Notes: a model not told the origin generated them from the sequence alone. 64,000 nucleotides of DNA from Rhodomicrobium lacus (GCF_003992725.1 NZ_RZNF01000007.1:186001-250000); one strand, 5' to 3'; counted from the stretch's first letter, positions 35,191 to 44,537 are shown. Translations and numbers: made by a program.

Positions 35191-36540
35191 TTACTTGTAG
35201 GGTTCGAGAGCGGGGACCGGATCGCTCCATCTGTATTTCAGGCCGACAGAGACGAGGTCGACGGCGACATCTGTGGTGCCGGCGAGTACCGTCGTACCGC
35301 CACTGCCGCAATGGGAAGACGTGCCACCCGACGCGATGCAGTAGGACCCTTCGTCGAAGAAAAGGTGCGAATAAGCCAGATCGACAGTGATCTTGTCGGA
35401 GTACTTATAGCTCGCGCCGACGCTTACGCCGATGCGGTCCGAATCCGGGATCAGGATGTTGCGGGTCTTGTCGTCGATCGGCGAAACTTCATAGCTCGCG
35501 CCGGTGCGCAGCGTGAGCGTCGGGCTGTAGAGATATTCGAAGCCGATCGCGTATTTCCAGCCGTCGCGGTAGTTCAGGTTCAGCGTTTCGCAGACGCCGT
35601 TCGTGCAGGCACCGCTAACAGCCTTCACATTGCCGATTCCGCTCCAGCCTTGCCATTCCACGGTGCCCAGAACGGCGAGGCGTTCCGTCAGCTTCTGCCT
35701 GAGCGAGATCGAAAGTTCGTCGGGAAGCGAAAGCTCGCCGGTTGCGGTCGTGCGAACGCGAGAGGCGCTTGTGACGAGACCAACGCCCGGCACGACAACC
35801 GTCGCGGCATCCCGCTTGTAAGATCCTTCAAGATCCAGATCGACGCGAGAGCGATAGCCGACGCCGATTGTAGTGCCCTCTCTTGGCTCCCAGAGCAGAC
35901 CCGCCGTAGCGCCGACGCCCCAGTCGTCCGCCGAGTAGCTGCGCCACGAGGTTCCGGTGCCGGGGCCGAATCCGTCACGCGTGAGGCGGATCTTGAAATA
36001 TTCCACCTGTGCGCCGACGCCGACCGTCAGTGTCGGAGTGATCTTGTATGCCAGGGTCGGATTGAGGTTCAGCGAGAAGATCTTCGAGGTGTCGGCAACT
36101 GCGTTCCCTGACCAAATGCGGTCGGGCTTGGTGATGAAGCCGAACGGAGCATTCATCGCGAGACCGGCCCACAGCCGATCATTGACCTGATAGGTCGCAT
36201 AGGACGCCGGGATGAACGCATCCGTTCCGTTGTTGGCGCTTTTCGGCAGCGGAAGGCCCGTCAAAGCCCCTCCCGTCGCCGTGAGGTCTGCATCGCCGAA
36301 AGCGATCGTTCCGTTGCTCGATGTGTTGAAGCCGGGAAGCGTCGCCGTCGCGGCCGAGTTCCAGAACATCGAGCTGATGTCACCGCCCGCCGCTGTACCG
36401 GCAAAGGACATGCCCTGGAAATAGGCGGACTGCTCGCGCACGCCGAACGAACCGGCGTTCGCTTCGTGCGTCAGCGCGGCCCCAGCCAATAGCGCGGCCG
36501 CGCCGACGCACGCCAGCCGCACGAATTTCGATGTGCCCAT
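35191..36540 (-). CDS. FadL/OmpP1-type outer-membrane channel, copy 1
   Basis: 449 residues. A signal peptide ('MGTSKFVRLACVGAAALLAGA…EANA') is followed by the FadL N terminus 'GSFGVREQSAYFQGMSFAGTAAGGDISSMFWNSAA', which forms the plug ahead of a 14-strand barrel. The chain ends 'YRWSDPVPALEPYK'. FadL proteins let long-chain fatty acids or other hydrophobic compounds cross the outer membrane. It is the downstream member of a tandem pair; its own terminator and a 355-base gap suggest separate transcription. Confidence 0.93.
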   Translation of the reverse strand: MGTSKFVRLACVGAAALLAGAALTHEANAGSFGVREQSAYFQGMSFAGTAAGGDISSMFWNSAATATLPGFNTSSNGTIAFGDADLTATGGALTGLPLPKSANNGTDAFIPASYATYQVNDRLWAGLAMNAPFGFITKPDRIWSGNAVADTSKIFSLNLNPTLAYKITPTLTVGVGAQVEYFKIRLTRDGFGPGTGTSWRSYSADDWGVGATAGLLWEPREGTTIGVGYRSRVDLDLEGSYKRDAATVVVPGVGLVTSASRVRTTATGELSLPDELSISLRQKLTERLAVLGTVEWQGWSGIGNVKAVSGACTNGVCETLNLNYRDGWKYAIGFEYLYSPTLTLRTGASYEVSPIDDKTRNILIPDSDRIGVSVGASYKYSDKITVDLAYSHLFFDEGSYCIASGGTSSHCGSGGTTVLAGTTDVAVDLVSVGLKYRWSDPVPALEPYK

Positions 36541-36895
36541 AGTCCCCTCCCAAGCGAGCCCGGCGCATGCCCCGCGCCTTTAATTTTTCCTCGTGAGGGA
36601 ACTTAATCATTAAATTCTCTGCTCTGGCAATGGGCTGAAAGGTCGAAAGAGGAAGCCGAATCAGCCTTCGGCGCGAAGGGGAAATGCCCCTAAATTTGGT
36701 GCGCCGCATGGAAATAAATAAAATAAAAACAATGACATCGCGGAACGACGACGGATTTGTCGCGATTGCGGCGCCCCTTCAAAACTGACGAATTCATCAG
36801 TTTCGACGGGGCATTTGTTCGGTGTTTTGCCCAATCACTGTTGCATGGCTGTCACGCAATTTTCGACCGGTCTGAACGCGATTATCGCAAAATCG
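36541..36895. other. Gene-free stretch between the two FadL genes
   Basis: 355 bases. The part at 36700-36760 is AT-rich ('ggaaataaataaaataaaaac') and probably carries the promoter of the first FadL gene. No clear terminator for the second FadL gene is seen. Confidence 0.5.
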
Positions 36896-38188
36896 TTACT
36901 TGTAGGGCTCAAGCTCCACGACCGGCGCCAGACTGTATTTGAAGCCGACCGAAAACACGTCCGCGGAATTGTCCGAGCTGCCCCGCACAAGAACCGGCTG
37001 CGCGCTGCTGACGCAATGGGAGGTTCCTCCTGTGATCTGGTCGCCGATGCAGAAAGGCGCGTCGTCAAAAAAGGCGTGGGCGTAGGCTGCGTCCAGCCGG
37101 ATGCTCTGCGACCAGTTATAGGAACCACCGAGCGAGACGAGCACGGTGTTCGAATCCGGCAACCCCGGATTGCGGTTATAATCCGTCACGGGCGACGAAT
37201 CGTAGGCGACACCGGTGCGGAACGTGATGTCGGGGCTGTACTGATATTCCGCGCCGATGGCGAAATACCAGGAGTCGCGCAAGTTGAGGTTGATGACCGC
37301 TTCCGTGCCGGCGCCGGAGGCCACAACGAGATTGTTGATGCGGCCCCAGTTTTCCCACTGAACGGTGCCGAGCAGCGCAATGCCCGGCAGAACGGTGTGC
37401 CGCAAGCTCCAGGTGACCTGCTCCGGCAGGGTCTGGTCGAGGGTGGCGCGCGTATAGACGCCCGGGCCGCGATAGCTTCCGTCGAGTTCGACGCCCACAG
37501 CCGAGCGATAGCCGATGCCGACGCTCGTACCCGGCGCGACCTCCCAGAGCAGCCCTGCCGTCGCGCCGACGCCCCAGTCGCTCCCCCGGAACGCCGTGCC
37601 CTCGATGACACCGATCGGTCCGGAGTTCAGCCGCGTCTGATAATAAAGGGCCTGCACGCCGACGCCGACGGACAGGTTCGGCGTGATCTTGTAGGCAAGC
37701 GTCGGATTGACATCGACCGAAAAAATGCGCTGCGTGGAAGCAGCAGGCGAGCCGGCCCAATAATTGTCGGGCTTCGTCACGAGGCCGAAGGGCGCGTACA
37801 TCGCAAGCCCGGCATAGAGTTGATCGTTGATCTGGTAGGTGTAGACCGACGCAGCAGCGGCGCGCGTCGTCCCGGAGTCCGTGGTTGTGCGCAACCCGCT
37901 CTCGACAAACGCGCCGCCATAAGCCGTTTCGTCAAGCGAGGTCGTGATCACCGTATAGGACGACGATGAATTCAGGCCGGGCGCCACGGTGGTGGCGGCG
38001 GAGTTCCAGATCACGGAACTGATATCTGCACCCGCAGCCGCTCCCGCATTGGAGGCTCCGAGGAAATAGGTGGATTGCGGCCTCAAGCCGAAAGCATCGG
38101 CCGCTTCCGCGGCATCGCCTCCGGCCATGCCTAAAATCAGGATGCTGCCCGCTGTGAGGCAGTGCTTCAAATGGTGGCCGCCTGTCAT
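36896..38188 (-). CDS. FadL/OmpP1-type outer-membrane channel, copy 2
   Basis: 430 residues. It is a clear paralogue of the neighbouring porin: 'AFGLRPQSTYFLGASNAGAAAGADISSVIWNSAA' mirrors the same plug region, and both end '…LEPYK'. The signal peptide is 'MTGGHHLKHCLTAGSILILGMAGGDAAEA'. The start at 38188 was chosen because GGGGGA lies just upstream; the frame is open to 38218 without a better site. Probably imports hydrophobic molecules. Similar throughout but clearly diverged, so the duplication is old. Confidence 0.92.
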   Translation of the reverse strand: MTGGHHLKHCLTAGSILILGMAGGDAAEAADAFGLRPQSTYFLGASNAGAAAGADISSVIWNSAATTVAPGLNSSSSYTVITTSLDETAYGGAFVESGLRTTTDSGTTRAAAASVYTYQINDQLYAGLAMYAPFGLVTKPDNYWAGSPAASTQRIFSVDVNPTLAYKITPNLSVGVGVQALYYQTRLNSGPIGVIEGTAFRGSDWGVGATAGLLWEVAPGTSVGIGYRSAVGVELDGSYRGPGVYTRATLDQTLPEQVTWSLRHTVLPGIALLGTVQWENWGRINNLVVASGAGTEAVINLNLRDSWYFAIGAEYQYSPDITFRTGVAYDSSPVTDYNRNPGLPDSNTVLVSLGGSYNWSQSIRLDAAYAHAFFDDAPFCIGDQITGGTSHCVSSAQPVLVRGSSDNSADVFSVGFKYSLAPVVELEPYK

Positions 38189-38414
38189 GGTTCCCCCGTT
38201 TTCAGGACGAGCGCGCACGGTGAATCGTCCATCAAGGAACCCGTAACTGTCTCAACTTGTCCGAAACTGGCACGAGGCTGCCCACGCGCGGCTCGCGACA
38301 CGAAACGTCAGCCGCGCGACAGTGGCTCGGAAGAAAGCGTGCGCGAGCGCGCTTCCGCCATGCATCAACACCACAGCCAGCGGTGGCGAAAATGATACTG
38401 CGGTTCGGCGCGTG

Positions 38415-39038
38415 TCAAATCTCGCGGGGTTGCGGCATGCGCTCGTAAACCCAGATCGCGGCGGGCGGAAGGTTGAGCCAGACACGCGTGTAGCGCCACG
38501 CCTTGAGCCTGAGCGCATTGACCACGCGCGGCGGTACCGGGCTCGTCTGGCGATAGGTGAACTGGACGAACATGCCGCCTTCGTCCAGAACCTGCAGGCT
38601 GTTCTTCATCACGAGATAGATGAGCTTCTTCGAGAACAGCCGCATCGGCAGCGTGGAGACTATGGCGCCGACATTCTCGCCGTTGCGCTCCTGCCAAAGC
38701 TTCGCCAGATCCTGCGCAGACCCGATCAGCACATCGACATCGGGAAAACGGCGGCGCAGATGGCCGCCGAGGCGCGCGTCGATTTCGAGCAGCGTCAGCT
38801 TGTCGGGTTCCACGCCATTGCGGATCAACTGCCGCGTGACAGCGCCCGTGCCCGCGCCAAGCTCGATGACGTGGGACTCGATTCTCTTGCCGAGAACCTC
38901 CGTCATGGCCCGACCTACGAACGGGCTGGACGGAAACAGGCTGCAAACCTGAAGAGGGTTCTCGATGGCTCGCTGCCAGAACAGCACCGGCCCCTGGGCC
39001 GCCAGCGGAAGATCCGATAATTCGATGAGCTTGCTCAT
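38415..39038 (-). CDS. PmtA-like class I methyltransferase (phospholipid N-methyltransferase type)
   Basis: 207 residues. The SAM-binding motif is 'VIELGAGTGAVTRQLI', the acidic motif II is 'LTLLEID', and 'GAIVSTLPMRLF' is motif IV, resembling bacterial PmtA enzymes. It begins 'FWQRAIENPLQVCSLFPSSPFVGRAM', which fits that family. Those enzymes methylate phosphatidylethanolamine towards phosphatidylcholine at the inner membrane, a common feature of Rhizobiales. An rRNA adenine dimethylase-type role is less likely. Divergent from pgk. Confidence 0.82.
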   Translation of the reverse strand: MSKLIELSDLPLAAQGPVLFWQRAIENPLQVCSLFPSSPFVGRAMTEVLGKRIESHVIELGAGTGAVTRQLIRNGVEPDKLTLLEIDARLGGHLRRRFPDVDVLIGSAQDLAKLWQERNGENVGAIVSTLPMRLFSKKLIYLVMKNSLQVLDEGGMFVQFTYRQTSPVPPRVVNALRLKAWRYTRVWLNLPPAAIWVYERMPQPREI

Positions 39039-39428
39039 GAAGGGCGCTATCTCAAACCCCCGTCGAAACGGGATCGTTTAACGAATCGATAACCCCGTGC
39101 CATCGGACAAGTTCGCGCTTTCAGCGGCCCCGGCAGCGGCACGATAAGCGATTTGAATACCTGCTCGAATGTGACAAGCGTAAGACATACGACTCCGGCT
39201 TCACAATTGCAATCGCCCGCCATCAGCTTGCGTGAAGAGTGCGTTAAATATCTCTGACTTGTCTATTGCACGGAGAAGTGTCAGGTAATCACGCAAGCGT
39301 CAACAAACCGCAACGCAGCGCCCTTAAGTTCACTTAAGGAGGTCTCACCCGTGCCTATCTAACGGAGGGGCCGCCGTCCCCGTTGCCGGAAAAAGCCGAT
39401 CAGACACGCGCGCCATCAGGGGAGAGAA
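39039..39428. promoter_or_regulatory. Divergent intergenic region upstream of pgk, with palindrome and ribosome-site-like block
   Basis: 390 bases with no gene of normal size. It contains CCTTAAG-TTCA-CTTAAGG (39322-39339), a perfect 7-bp inverted repeat whose right arm runs into AAGGAGGT, a perfect ribosome-binding sequence. Seven bases later comes GTG CCT ATC TAA, a three-codon frame. pgk itself starts at 39429 with its own GGGGAGAG. Confidence 0.45.
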
Positions 39429-40637
39429 ATGACATCAGCAGCTTTCGATTCGTTGAAGAATATCGCATCCGCCGACGTCGCCGGAAAACGCGTGCTCATC
39501 CGCACAGACCTCAACGTGCCGATGGCGGAAGGACAGATCACCGACGCAACCCGCATCGAAAGGCTCCTGCCAACCTTCCGCGTCCTTGCGTCGCGGGGAG
39601 CAAAGATCGTCATCCTTTCCCATCTGGGTCGCCCGGACGGCAAACCGGTCGCCAAATATTCGCTGAAGCCGGTCGCGGACAAACTTGCGGCAATGCTCGG
39701 CGCGCCCGTAGCCTTCGCCGAAGATTGCATCGGGCCTGCCGCCGACGCGGTCGTCAAGGCGCTTGAGCCGGGGCAGATCGCGATGCTCGAAAACGTGCGC
39801 TTCCACAAGGAAGAAGAGGAGAACGATCCCGGCTTTGCCGCCGAACTCGCAAAGCTCGGCGACATTTACGTGAATGACGCGTTCTCCGTGTCGCATCGCG
39901 CGCACGCCTCGACCGAAGCCGTGGCACACATCCTGCCGGCCTACGCCGGACCATCGCTGCTTGCCGAAATCGGCGCATTCAGGGTGGCGCTGCATAATCC
40001 GAACCGGCCCGTTTCCGCCATCGTCGGCGGCTCGAAGGTCTCGACCAAGATTGCCGTGCTCGGCAACCTCGCGGAAAAGATGGACTATCTCTTCATCGGC
40101 GGCGGCATGGCGAATACCTTCCTCTATGCGGACGGCATTTCGGTCGGCAAGTCGCTGTGCGAACCGAATGCGATCGACATCGTGAAGGACATCCGCGCAA
40201 AGGCGCAGAAGTCTCACTGCAAGATCGTGCTGCCCGTCGATGCCGTTGTCGCGCGCGAGTTCAAGGCGAACGCGGAAACCGAGGTGATCCCGGTCGGCGA
40301 AGTGCCCGCGGATGCCATGATCCTCGACATCGGACCGCGCTCGGTTGCCGAATTCTCGAAGCTCATCGAAAGCAGCAAGACGCTCCTGTGGAACGGCCCC
40401 GTCGGTGCGTTTGAAATTCCGCCTTTCGGCGAGGGCACGTTCGCGCTCGCCCGTGAAGCGGCGAAGCTCACGGAAGAGGGGAAGCTTGTCACCATCGCGG
40501 GTGGCGGCGATACCGTCGCGGCGCTGAACGCGGCTTCCGTTACGGACAAGTTTACCTATGTTTCGACGGCGGGTGGCGCCTTCCTGGAATGGCTCGAAGG
40601 GCGTACGCTCCCGGGCGTGGCAGCGCTCATCCGCTAG
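39429..40637 (+). CDS. pgk: Phosphoglycerate kinase
   Basis: 402 residues, normal for the family. Interconverts 1,3-bisphosphoglycerate and 3-phosphoglycerate with ADP/ATP in glycolysis, gluconeogenesis and the Calvin cycle. 'RVLIRTDLNVPM' and 'SHLGRPDGK' bind the triose, 'GGSKVSTKI' and 'WNGPVGAFE' line the cleft, and 'GGGDTVAAL' binds the nucleotide. A strong GGGGAGAG lies just before the ATG. The fba gene of the same pathway follows after 306 bases containing repeats. Confidence 0.98.
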   Translation: MTSAAFDSLKNIASADVAGKRVLIRTDLNVPMAEGQITDATRIERLLPTFRVLASRGAKIVILSHLGRPDGKPVAKYSLKPVADKLAAMLGAPVAFAEDCIGPAADAVVKALEPGQIAMLENVRFHKEEEENDPGFAAELAKLGDIYVNDAFSVSHRAHASTEAVAHILPAYAGPSLLAEIGAFRVALHNPNRPVSAIVGGSKVSTKIAVLGNLAEKMDYLFIGGGMANTFLYADGISVGKSLCEPNAIDIVKDIRAKAQKSHCKIVLPVDAVVAREFKANAETEVIPVGEVPADAMILDIGPRSVAEFSKLIESSKTLLWNGPVGAFEIPPFGEGTFALAREAAKLTEEGKLVTIAGGGDTVAALNAASVTDKFTYVSTAGGAFLEWLEGRTLPGVAALIR

Positions 40638-40645
40638 AGCCCGTT

Positions 40646-40797
40646 CCGATCTGATCGTGTCGCGATCGGATCGGTAAAACGGTCTCTTCTTAGGTCAGAG
40701 GCGGATTCACCGATCAGGTTGGATAACTCCCGATCGGTCCGGCTCTGGAGCATCATCCGCAAAAGTGGCCGCCGGCTTTTTGCGGCATGACGCTGTA
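40646..40797. repeat. Intergenic palindromic repeats between pgk and fba
   Basis: The 306 bases between pgk and fba hold no gene. A long stem CCGATC.GATCG/CGATC.GATCGG lies at 40646-40674. A Rhizobiales-type repeat 'ccgcaaaagtgg…ccggctttttgcgg' is centred near 40770. The first hairpin may end pgk transcripts, though no T run follows. Confidence 0.5.
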
Positions 40798-40943
40798 ACG
40801 GCTCAGCGATCAGGTGAAAACCCGAGCGCTGCGCATTGACTCGATTTGCGCGGGCGCGTCACACTGCGTTGGAAAGACGCACGCGCAGTGCTCCGCTTTG
40901 CCGGAATTACCGACGATTCGTTCCAATCAGGGAGAGCCGAAAA

Positions 40944-42008
40944 ATGGCCCGCATCACGCTGAGGCAACTTCTGGACCACGCCGCCGAGCACGGTTACGGC
41001 GTGCCCGCTTTCAACATCAACAACATGGAGCAGGGCATCGCCATCCTCGAAGCGGCGAAGGAAACAGACAGCCCCGTGATCATCCAGGCGAGCCGCGGCG
41101 CGCGCTCCTATGCCGGCGACCTGCTGCTCGGCAAGCTCGTCGAGGGTCTGGAAGCCCAGTATCCGACCATCCCGATCTGTATGCATCAGGACCACGGCAA
41201 CAACGAAGAAACCTGCGTGAGCGCCATCCGTCTCGGCTTCGACAGCGTGATGATGGACGGCTCGCTGAAGGCCGATGCCTCGACGCCCGCCGATTACGAC
41301 TACAACGTGCAGATCACGTCGGACGTGACGCGCATCGCTCATTATGTGGGCGTGTCGGTCGAAGGTGAACTCGGCGTGCTCGGCTCCCTTGAAACCGGCA
41401 CCGGCGAGAAGGAAGACGGTCACGGCGCGGAAGGCGTTCTGTCGCGCGAACAGCTTCTCACCGATCCCGACGAGGCCGCCAGGTTCGTCGCCGCAACGAA
41501 AGTGGACGCGCTCGCAGTCGCCATCGGCACGTCGCACGGCGCCTACAAATTCACGCAGAAACCCACGGGCGAAGTGCTCGCCATCGATGTCATCGAGAAG
41601 ATCCACAAGCGCATCCCGGATACCCACCTCGTGATGCACGGCTCATCTTCGGTGCCGGAAGAACTGCTTGAGATCATCAACAAGTACGGCGGCGCGATCC
41701 CGGAAACCTACGGCGTGCCGGTCGAGGAAATCCAGCGCGGCATCCGTTTCGGCGTGCGCAAGGTGAACATCGACACCGACCTGCGCCTTGCCGTGACGGC
41801 TGCGGTGCGCAAGGTGCTCGCTTCGAACGCGAAGGAGTTCGACCCGCGCAAGTTCCTGAAGCCCGCCATCGAGGAACAGAAGAAGGTCGTCAAGGCGCGC
41901 TACGAACAGTTCGGCACGGCCGGCAACGCGTCGAAAATCAAGATCATCCCGGCGGCACAGATGGCGAAGCGCTACGCAAGCGGCGAACTCGATCCGAAGA
42001 TCGGCTGA
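40944..42008 (+). CDS. fba: Class II fructose-bisphosphate aldolase, Calvin-cycle subtype
   Basis: 354 residues. Joins or splits fructose-1,6-bisphosphate (and sedoheptulose-1,7-bisphosphate in the Calvin cycle), zinc-dependent. '[14 protein letters not shown]', '[10 protein letters not shown]' (metal His), '[11 protein letters not shown]' and '[10 protein letters not shown]' are all present, and '[13 protein letters not shown]' closes the active site. The length and the pattern match CbbA-type enzymes of autotrophic proteobacteria. The start 40944 follows GGGAGAG; the longer frame from 40836 covers repeat sequence. Confidence 0.96.
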   Translation: MARITLRQLLDHAAEHGYGVPAFNINNMEQGIAILEAAKETDSPVIIQASRGARSYAGDLLLGKLVEGLEAQYPTIPICMHQDHGNNEETCVSAIRLGFDSVMMDGSLKADASTPADYDYNVQITSDVTRIAHYVGVSVEGELGVLGSLETGTGEKEDGHGAEGVLSREQLLTDPDEAARFVAATKVDALAVAIGTSHGAYKFTQKPTGEVLAIDVIEKIHKRIPDTHLVMHGSSSVPEELLEIINKYGGAIPETYGVPVEEIQRGIRFGVRKVNIDTDLRLAVTAAVRKVLASNAKEFDPRKFLKPAIEEQKKVVKARYEQFGTAGNASKIKIIPAAQMAKRYASGELDPKIG

Positions 42009-42034
42009 GTCGCCGATCGGAAAAACTGACAGCC

Positions 42035-42058
42035 ATGGCCGGGGGCTTCCCCGGCCAT
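42035..42058 (+). terminator. Hairpin after fba
   Basis: Perfect 10-bp stem ATGGCCGGGG/CCCCGGCCAT with a GCTT loop, 26 bases after the fba stop. No T run, so it may attenuate rather than end transcription into gph. An in-frame ATG for gph lies inside the stem, which argues against that start. Confidence 0.55.
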
Positions 42059-42103
42059 TCGTTTGCGACGGTCGCATCAAGGCCAAAAATCAAGGAGCAC
42101 GGC

Positions 42104-42787
42104 GTGACGGGTGAAGCGAATTGGCCGCGAGCGGTGGTTTTCGACCTCGACGGGACGTTGATCGACAGTGCGCCCGATATCGCGCACGCTCTCAACGTCG
42201 CGACGGGAAAACGCGGCCTTGACCCGTTCACGGTGCCCGAGGTGAAAGACATGATCGGCGGCGGCGTGCCGACGCTCATCCAGCGCGCGCTTGTCGCGCG
42301 CGGCCTGCATCCCGACGGCATCGTCCCGGTCGTGGAGGACTTCATCGCAGCCTACCGCGAGAACCTGACGACACACACGGAAGTCTATCCGGGCGCGCGC
42401 GAGCTTCTGGAGCAACTCAAGGCCGAGGGCCGGAAGCTTGGGCTTTGCACCAACAAGCATCACGCGGCGACGCTCGCCATCCTTCAGAAGCTCGACCTCG
42501 CGAAATATTTCAGCAGCGTGATCGGCGAGCGCGAGGGGCAGCCTCGCAAGCCCGATGCAGGTCCGCTGCTCGATGTTCTTCATGCGCTCGACGTCTCGCC
42601 CTGCTGCGCGGTGATGGTCGGCGATAGCGAAGCCGACGTTGGCTGCGCGAAGGCGGCGGGCGTCCGCTCCGTCGTCGTCACCTTCGGCTACAGCCGGACC
42701 GCACCCGATCTTCTCGGCGGCGACACCCTCATTTCGTCGTTAGGGGAACTCCCGCAAGCGCTCAAGGCGCTGCGTCGCACCTGCTAG
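42104..42787 (+). CDS. gph: Phosphoglycolate phosphatase (HAD family)
   Basis: 227 residues. Removes phosphate from 2-phosphoglycolate, the by-product of Rubisco oxygenation. Motif I 'VVFDLDGTLIDSAPDI' carries the nucleophilic Asp, 'CTNKHH' motif II, 'RKPDAGPLL' motif III and 'VMVGDSEADV' motif IV. The start is the GTG at 42104, preceded by AAGGAG at ideal spacing; an upstream ATG (42035) lies in the hairpin. Linkage to pgk and fba fits a Calvin-cycle salvage role. The last codon TGC and stop TAG run into the second palindromic repeat element, whose first bases supply the stop. Confidence 0.94.
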   Translation: MTGEANWPRAVVFDLDGTLIDSAPDIAHALNVATGKRGLDPFTVPEVKDMIGGGVPTLIQRALVARGLHPDGIVPVVEDFIAAYRENLTTHTEVYPGARELLEQLKAEGRKLGLCTNKHHAATLAILQKLDLAKYFSSVIGEREGQPRKPDAGPLLDVLHALDVSPCCAVMVGDSEADVGCAKAAGVRSVVVTFGYSRTAPDLLGGDTLISSLGELPQALKALRRTC

Positions 42788-42950
42788 TGGTCCGATTCCG
42801 ACATTTGCTCGCAAGCGTGCTGCAAACGGATGCAAATGTCGGATCGAAAGGACCGCTAGCAACATCATGATTCTATTGGGGTTTTTGAATTTCACATTCG
42901 AGCGAGAACTCGCGGCCACCGGGACTCAAATATCAAATTCGCTCCACTAG
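42784..42950. repeat. Two-palindrome repeat element, copy 2
   Basis: A 167-bp element bounded by CTAGTGG and CCACTAG. The first hairpin unit (CTAGTGGTCC…GGACCGCTAG, 42784-42859) contains the core 42802-42838, which is the exact reverse complement of copy 1 (6430-6466). The second unit ends GCTCCACTAG. The flanks match copy 1 in the same orientation but with many substitutions. The first CTAG forms the stop codon of gph. Confidence 0.85.
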
Positions 42951-42984
42951 CGCACACAACCCAAATTTGAATCAAACTATATGG

Positions 42985-43012
42985 TTGACGCTCCCGCAAA
43001 GCTAAATATTGT
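42985..43012 (+). promoter_or_regulatory. Candidate sigma-70-type promoter before soxX
   Basis: TTGACG, a 16-base spacer, then TATTGT, in the AT-rich gap between the repeat element and soxX. The start codon is 158 bases downstream. Confidence 0.4.
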
Positions 43013-43169
43013 AGCCGACCTACGGGGTGGGTTACGGATTGGCGAAGTTTCCGTACTTCGGCCTCATGCTGTGTATAGGAGTAAAGATCGACGTTTTGCG
43101 TTGAATAAATCCTGTTCGACGCGCGCCGATTGAGCCGCTTATTGGGAACGGCCAAGCCGAGGGCAGTAA

Positions 43170-43670
43170 ATGACTAAGATGCAGGGGCGCGCCTCGCTAT
43201 TTTTGTGGGCGGCATCGGTGGTTGCGTTCTCATTCTCAGGCGCTGCGGACGCGTCTGCCGCCGAGTGCAAGCGGAAGACCGCAGGTTACTTCCTCGAATA
43301 CATGAACCCCGACGCGCCGAGCAGGCTGGCGCTTTCGCTCCAGAGCATGCCGTCGCCGCTTACGGGAAAGCCGGGCGATGCGAGCCGCGGTCGCGATGTG
43401 CTCGTCGACCGTCAGCGGGGCGACTGCCTCAGTTGCCACAAGATCAGCGCGGTTACGACGGTCGCCGATCAGGGCGGCATTGGCCCTGCCCTCGACGGCA
43501 TCGGAAGCCGCTATTCGGAAGGGCAGCTTCGGCAGATCCTCGTTGATGCGAAGGTCTACTTTCCGGATGCCATCATGCCGTCCTACTACAAGTCGGACTC
43601 TGGCGAGCCGTCGATCCTGAGCGCGGCGGAAGTCGAGGACTTGATCGCCTATTTGAAGACGTTGAAATAA
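43170..43670 (+). CDS. soxX: Sulfur-oxidation c-type cytochrome SoxX
   Basis: 166 residues. A signal peptide (cleaved near 'ADASA') leads to a single-haem cytochrome c: CxxCH at Cys86-Cys89-His90 ('GDCLSCH') and the axial Met136 in 'DAIMPSYY'. SoxX pairs with SoxA in the periplasm to link thiosulfate or other sulfur to SoxYZ with release of electrons. soxA follows after 39 bases. No soxYZ, soxB or soxCD is present in the window. Confidence 0.92.
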   Translation: MTKMQGRASLFLWAASVVAFSFSGAADASAAECKRKTAGYFLEYMNPDAPSRLALSLQSMPSPLTGKPGDASRGRDVLVDRQRGDCLSCHKISAVTTVADQGGIGPALDGIGSRYSEGQLRQILVDAKVYFPDAIMPSYYKSDSGEPSILSAAEVEDLIAYLKTLK

Positions 43671-43709
43671 ATCGGGCCAAAGGCAAGCCCGCTACTGGGA
43701 GGCGTACCG

Positions 43710-44537
43710 GTGAGAGGGAACCTCGGTGCGGCACTGTTTCAGATCGCGATAGGAATATTTGCCGCTGCGGTCTTCACCGCGAAGGGCGAGCCCCGGCGCG
43801 CCTTCGCGCCCGCCGATGCTTCGAACCCCCTGAAATATCTGATCCCCGGAGAGGAGTTTCTTCCACCGTCCGTGGCCGCACAGCAGGCCGACGACTTCGA
43901 CAATCCCGCCTTCGCTCTTGTCGAATCGGGTGAAAAAGCTTGGTCCGCGCCAGAAGGAACGCTCGGCAAGTCATGCCGCTCCTGCCATGGCACGGGCGAC
44001 AGAAACGGCGTCAGGCGCGCCGCTGCGTCCTATCCGAAATATCTGCCGGGTCTGAAGGAAGTGATCACACTGCCGGCCCGCATCAACCTGTGTCGCAAGA
44101 CCAATCTCGGCGCGGATGTTCTGGCGGAAGACAGCGCGCCCATGCTCGCCATGACGGCTTATCTTCGCTGGCTCGCTCGCGGCAACCCGGAGACGGTCGA
44201 CAAAACCGGCCCGGCGGCGGAACTCTTCGAGCGCGGTCGCGCTCTCTATCAGACGAAACAAGGGCTTCTGCAATTGTCCTGCGCGCAGTGCCATCATGAG
44301 AGGTTCGGCCAGAAGTTCGGGGGAGACACCCTCAGCCAGGGGCATCCCGTAGCTTATCCCGCGTACAAGCTGGACCAGCAGCGGGTGATCACGCTGCATG
44401 AAAGGTTCCGCATGTGCAACGCTCTTGTTCGGGGCAAGGGGCAGCCCGACGGGTCGGACGATTACATCGCGCTCGAACTCTTCCTGAACTGGCGCAGCCG
44501 GAACCTGCCCGTCACCGCGCCCGGCGTCCGCCCATGA
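43710..44537 (+). CDS. soxA: Sulfur-oxidation dihaem cytochrome SoxA
   Basis: 275 residues, GTG start with GGGAGG upstream. Signal peptide, then two haem sites CxxCH at Cys89/92-His93 and Cys191/194-His195. Cys128 ('INLCRK') and Cys236 ('RFRMCNAL') are the expected axial ligands, the latter the catalytic cysteine that carries a persulfide. The dihaem form matches the Paracoccus type. It forms the SoxXA complex with the preceding gene. thiD follows after 24 bases, so the three genes may share a transcript. Confidence 0.94.
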   Translation: MRGNLGAALFQIAIGIFAAAVFTAKGEPRRAFAPADASNPLKYLIPGEEFLPPSVAAQQADDFDNPAFALVESGEKAWSAPEGTLGKSCRSCHGTGDRNGVRRAAASYPKYLPGLKEVITLPARINLCRKTNLGADVLAEDSAPMLAMTAYLRWLARGNPETVDKTGPAAELFERGRALYQTKQGLLQLSCAQCHHERFGQKFGGDTLSQGHPVAYPAYKLDQQRVITLHERFRMCNALVRGKGQPDGSDDYIALELFLNWRSRNLPVTAPGVRP

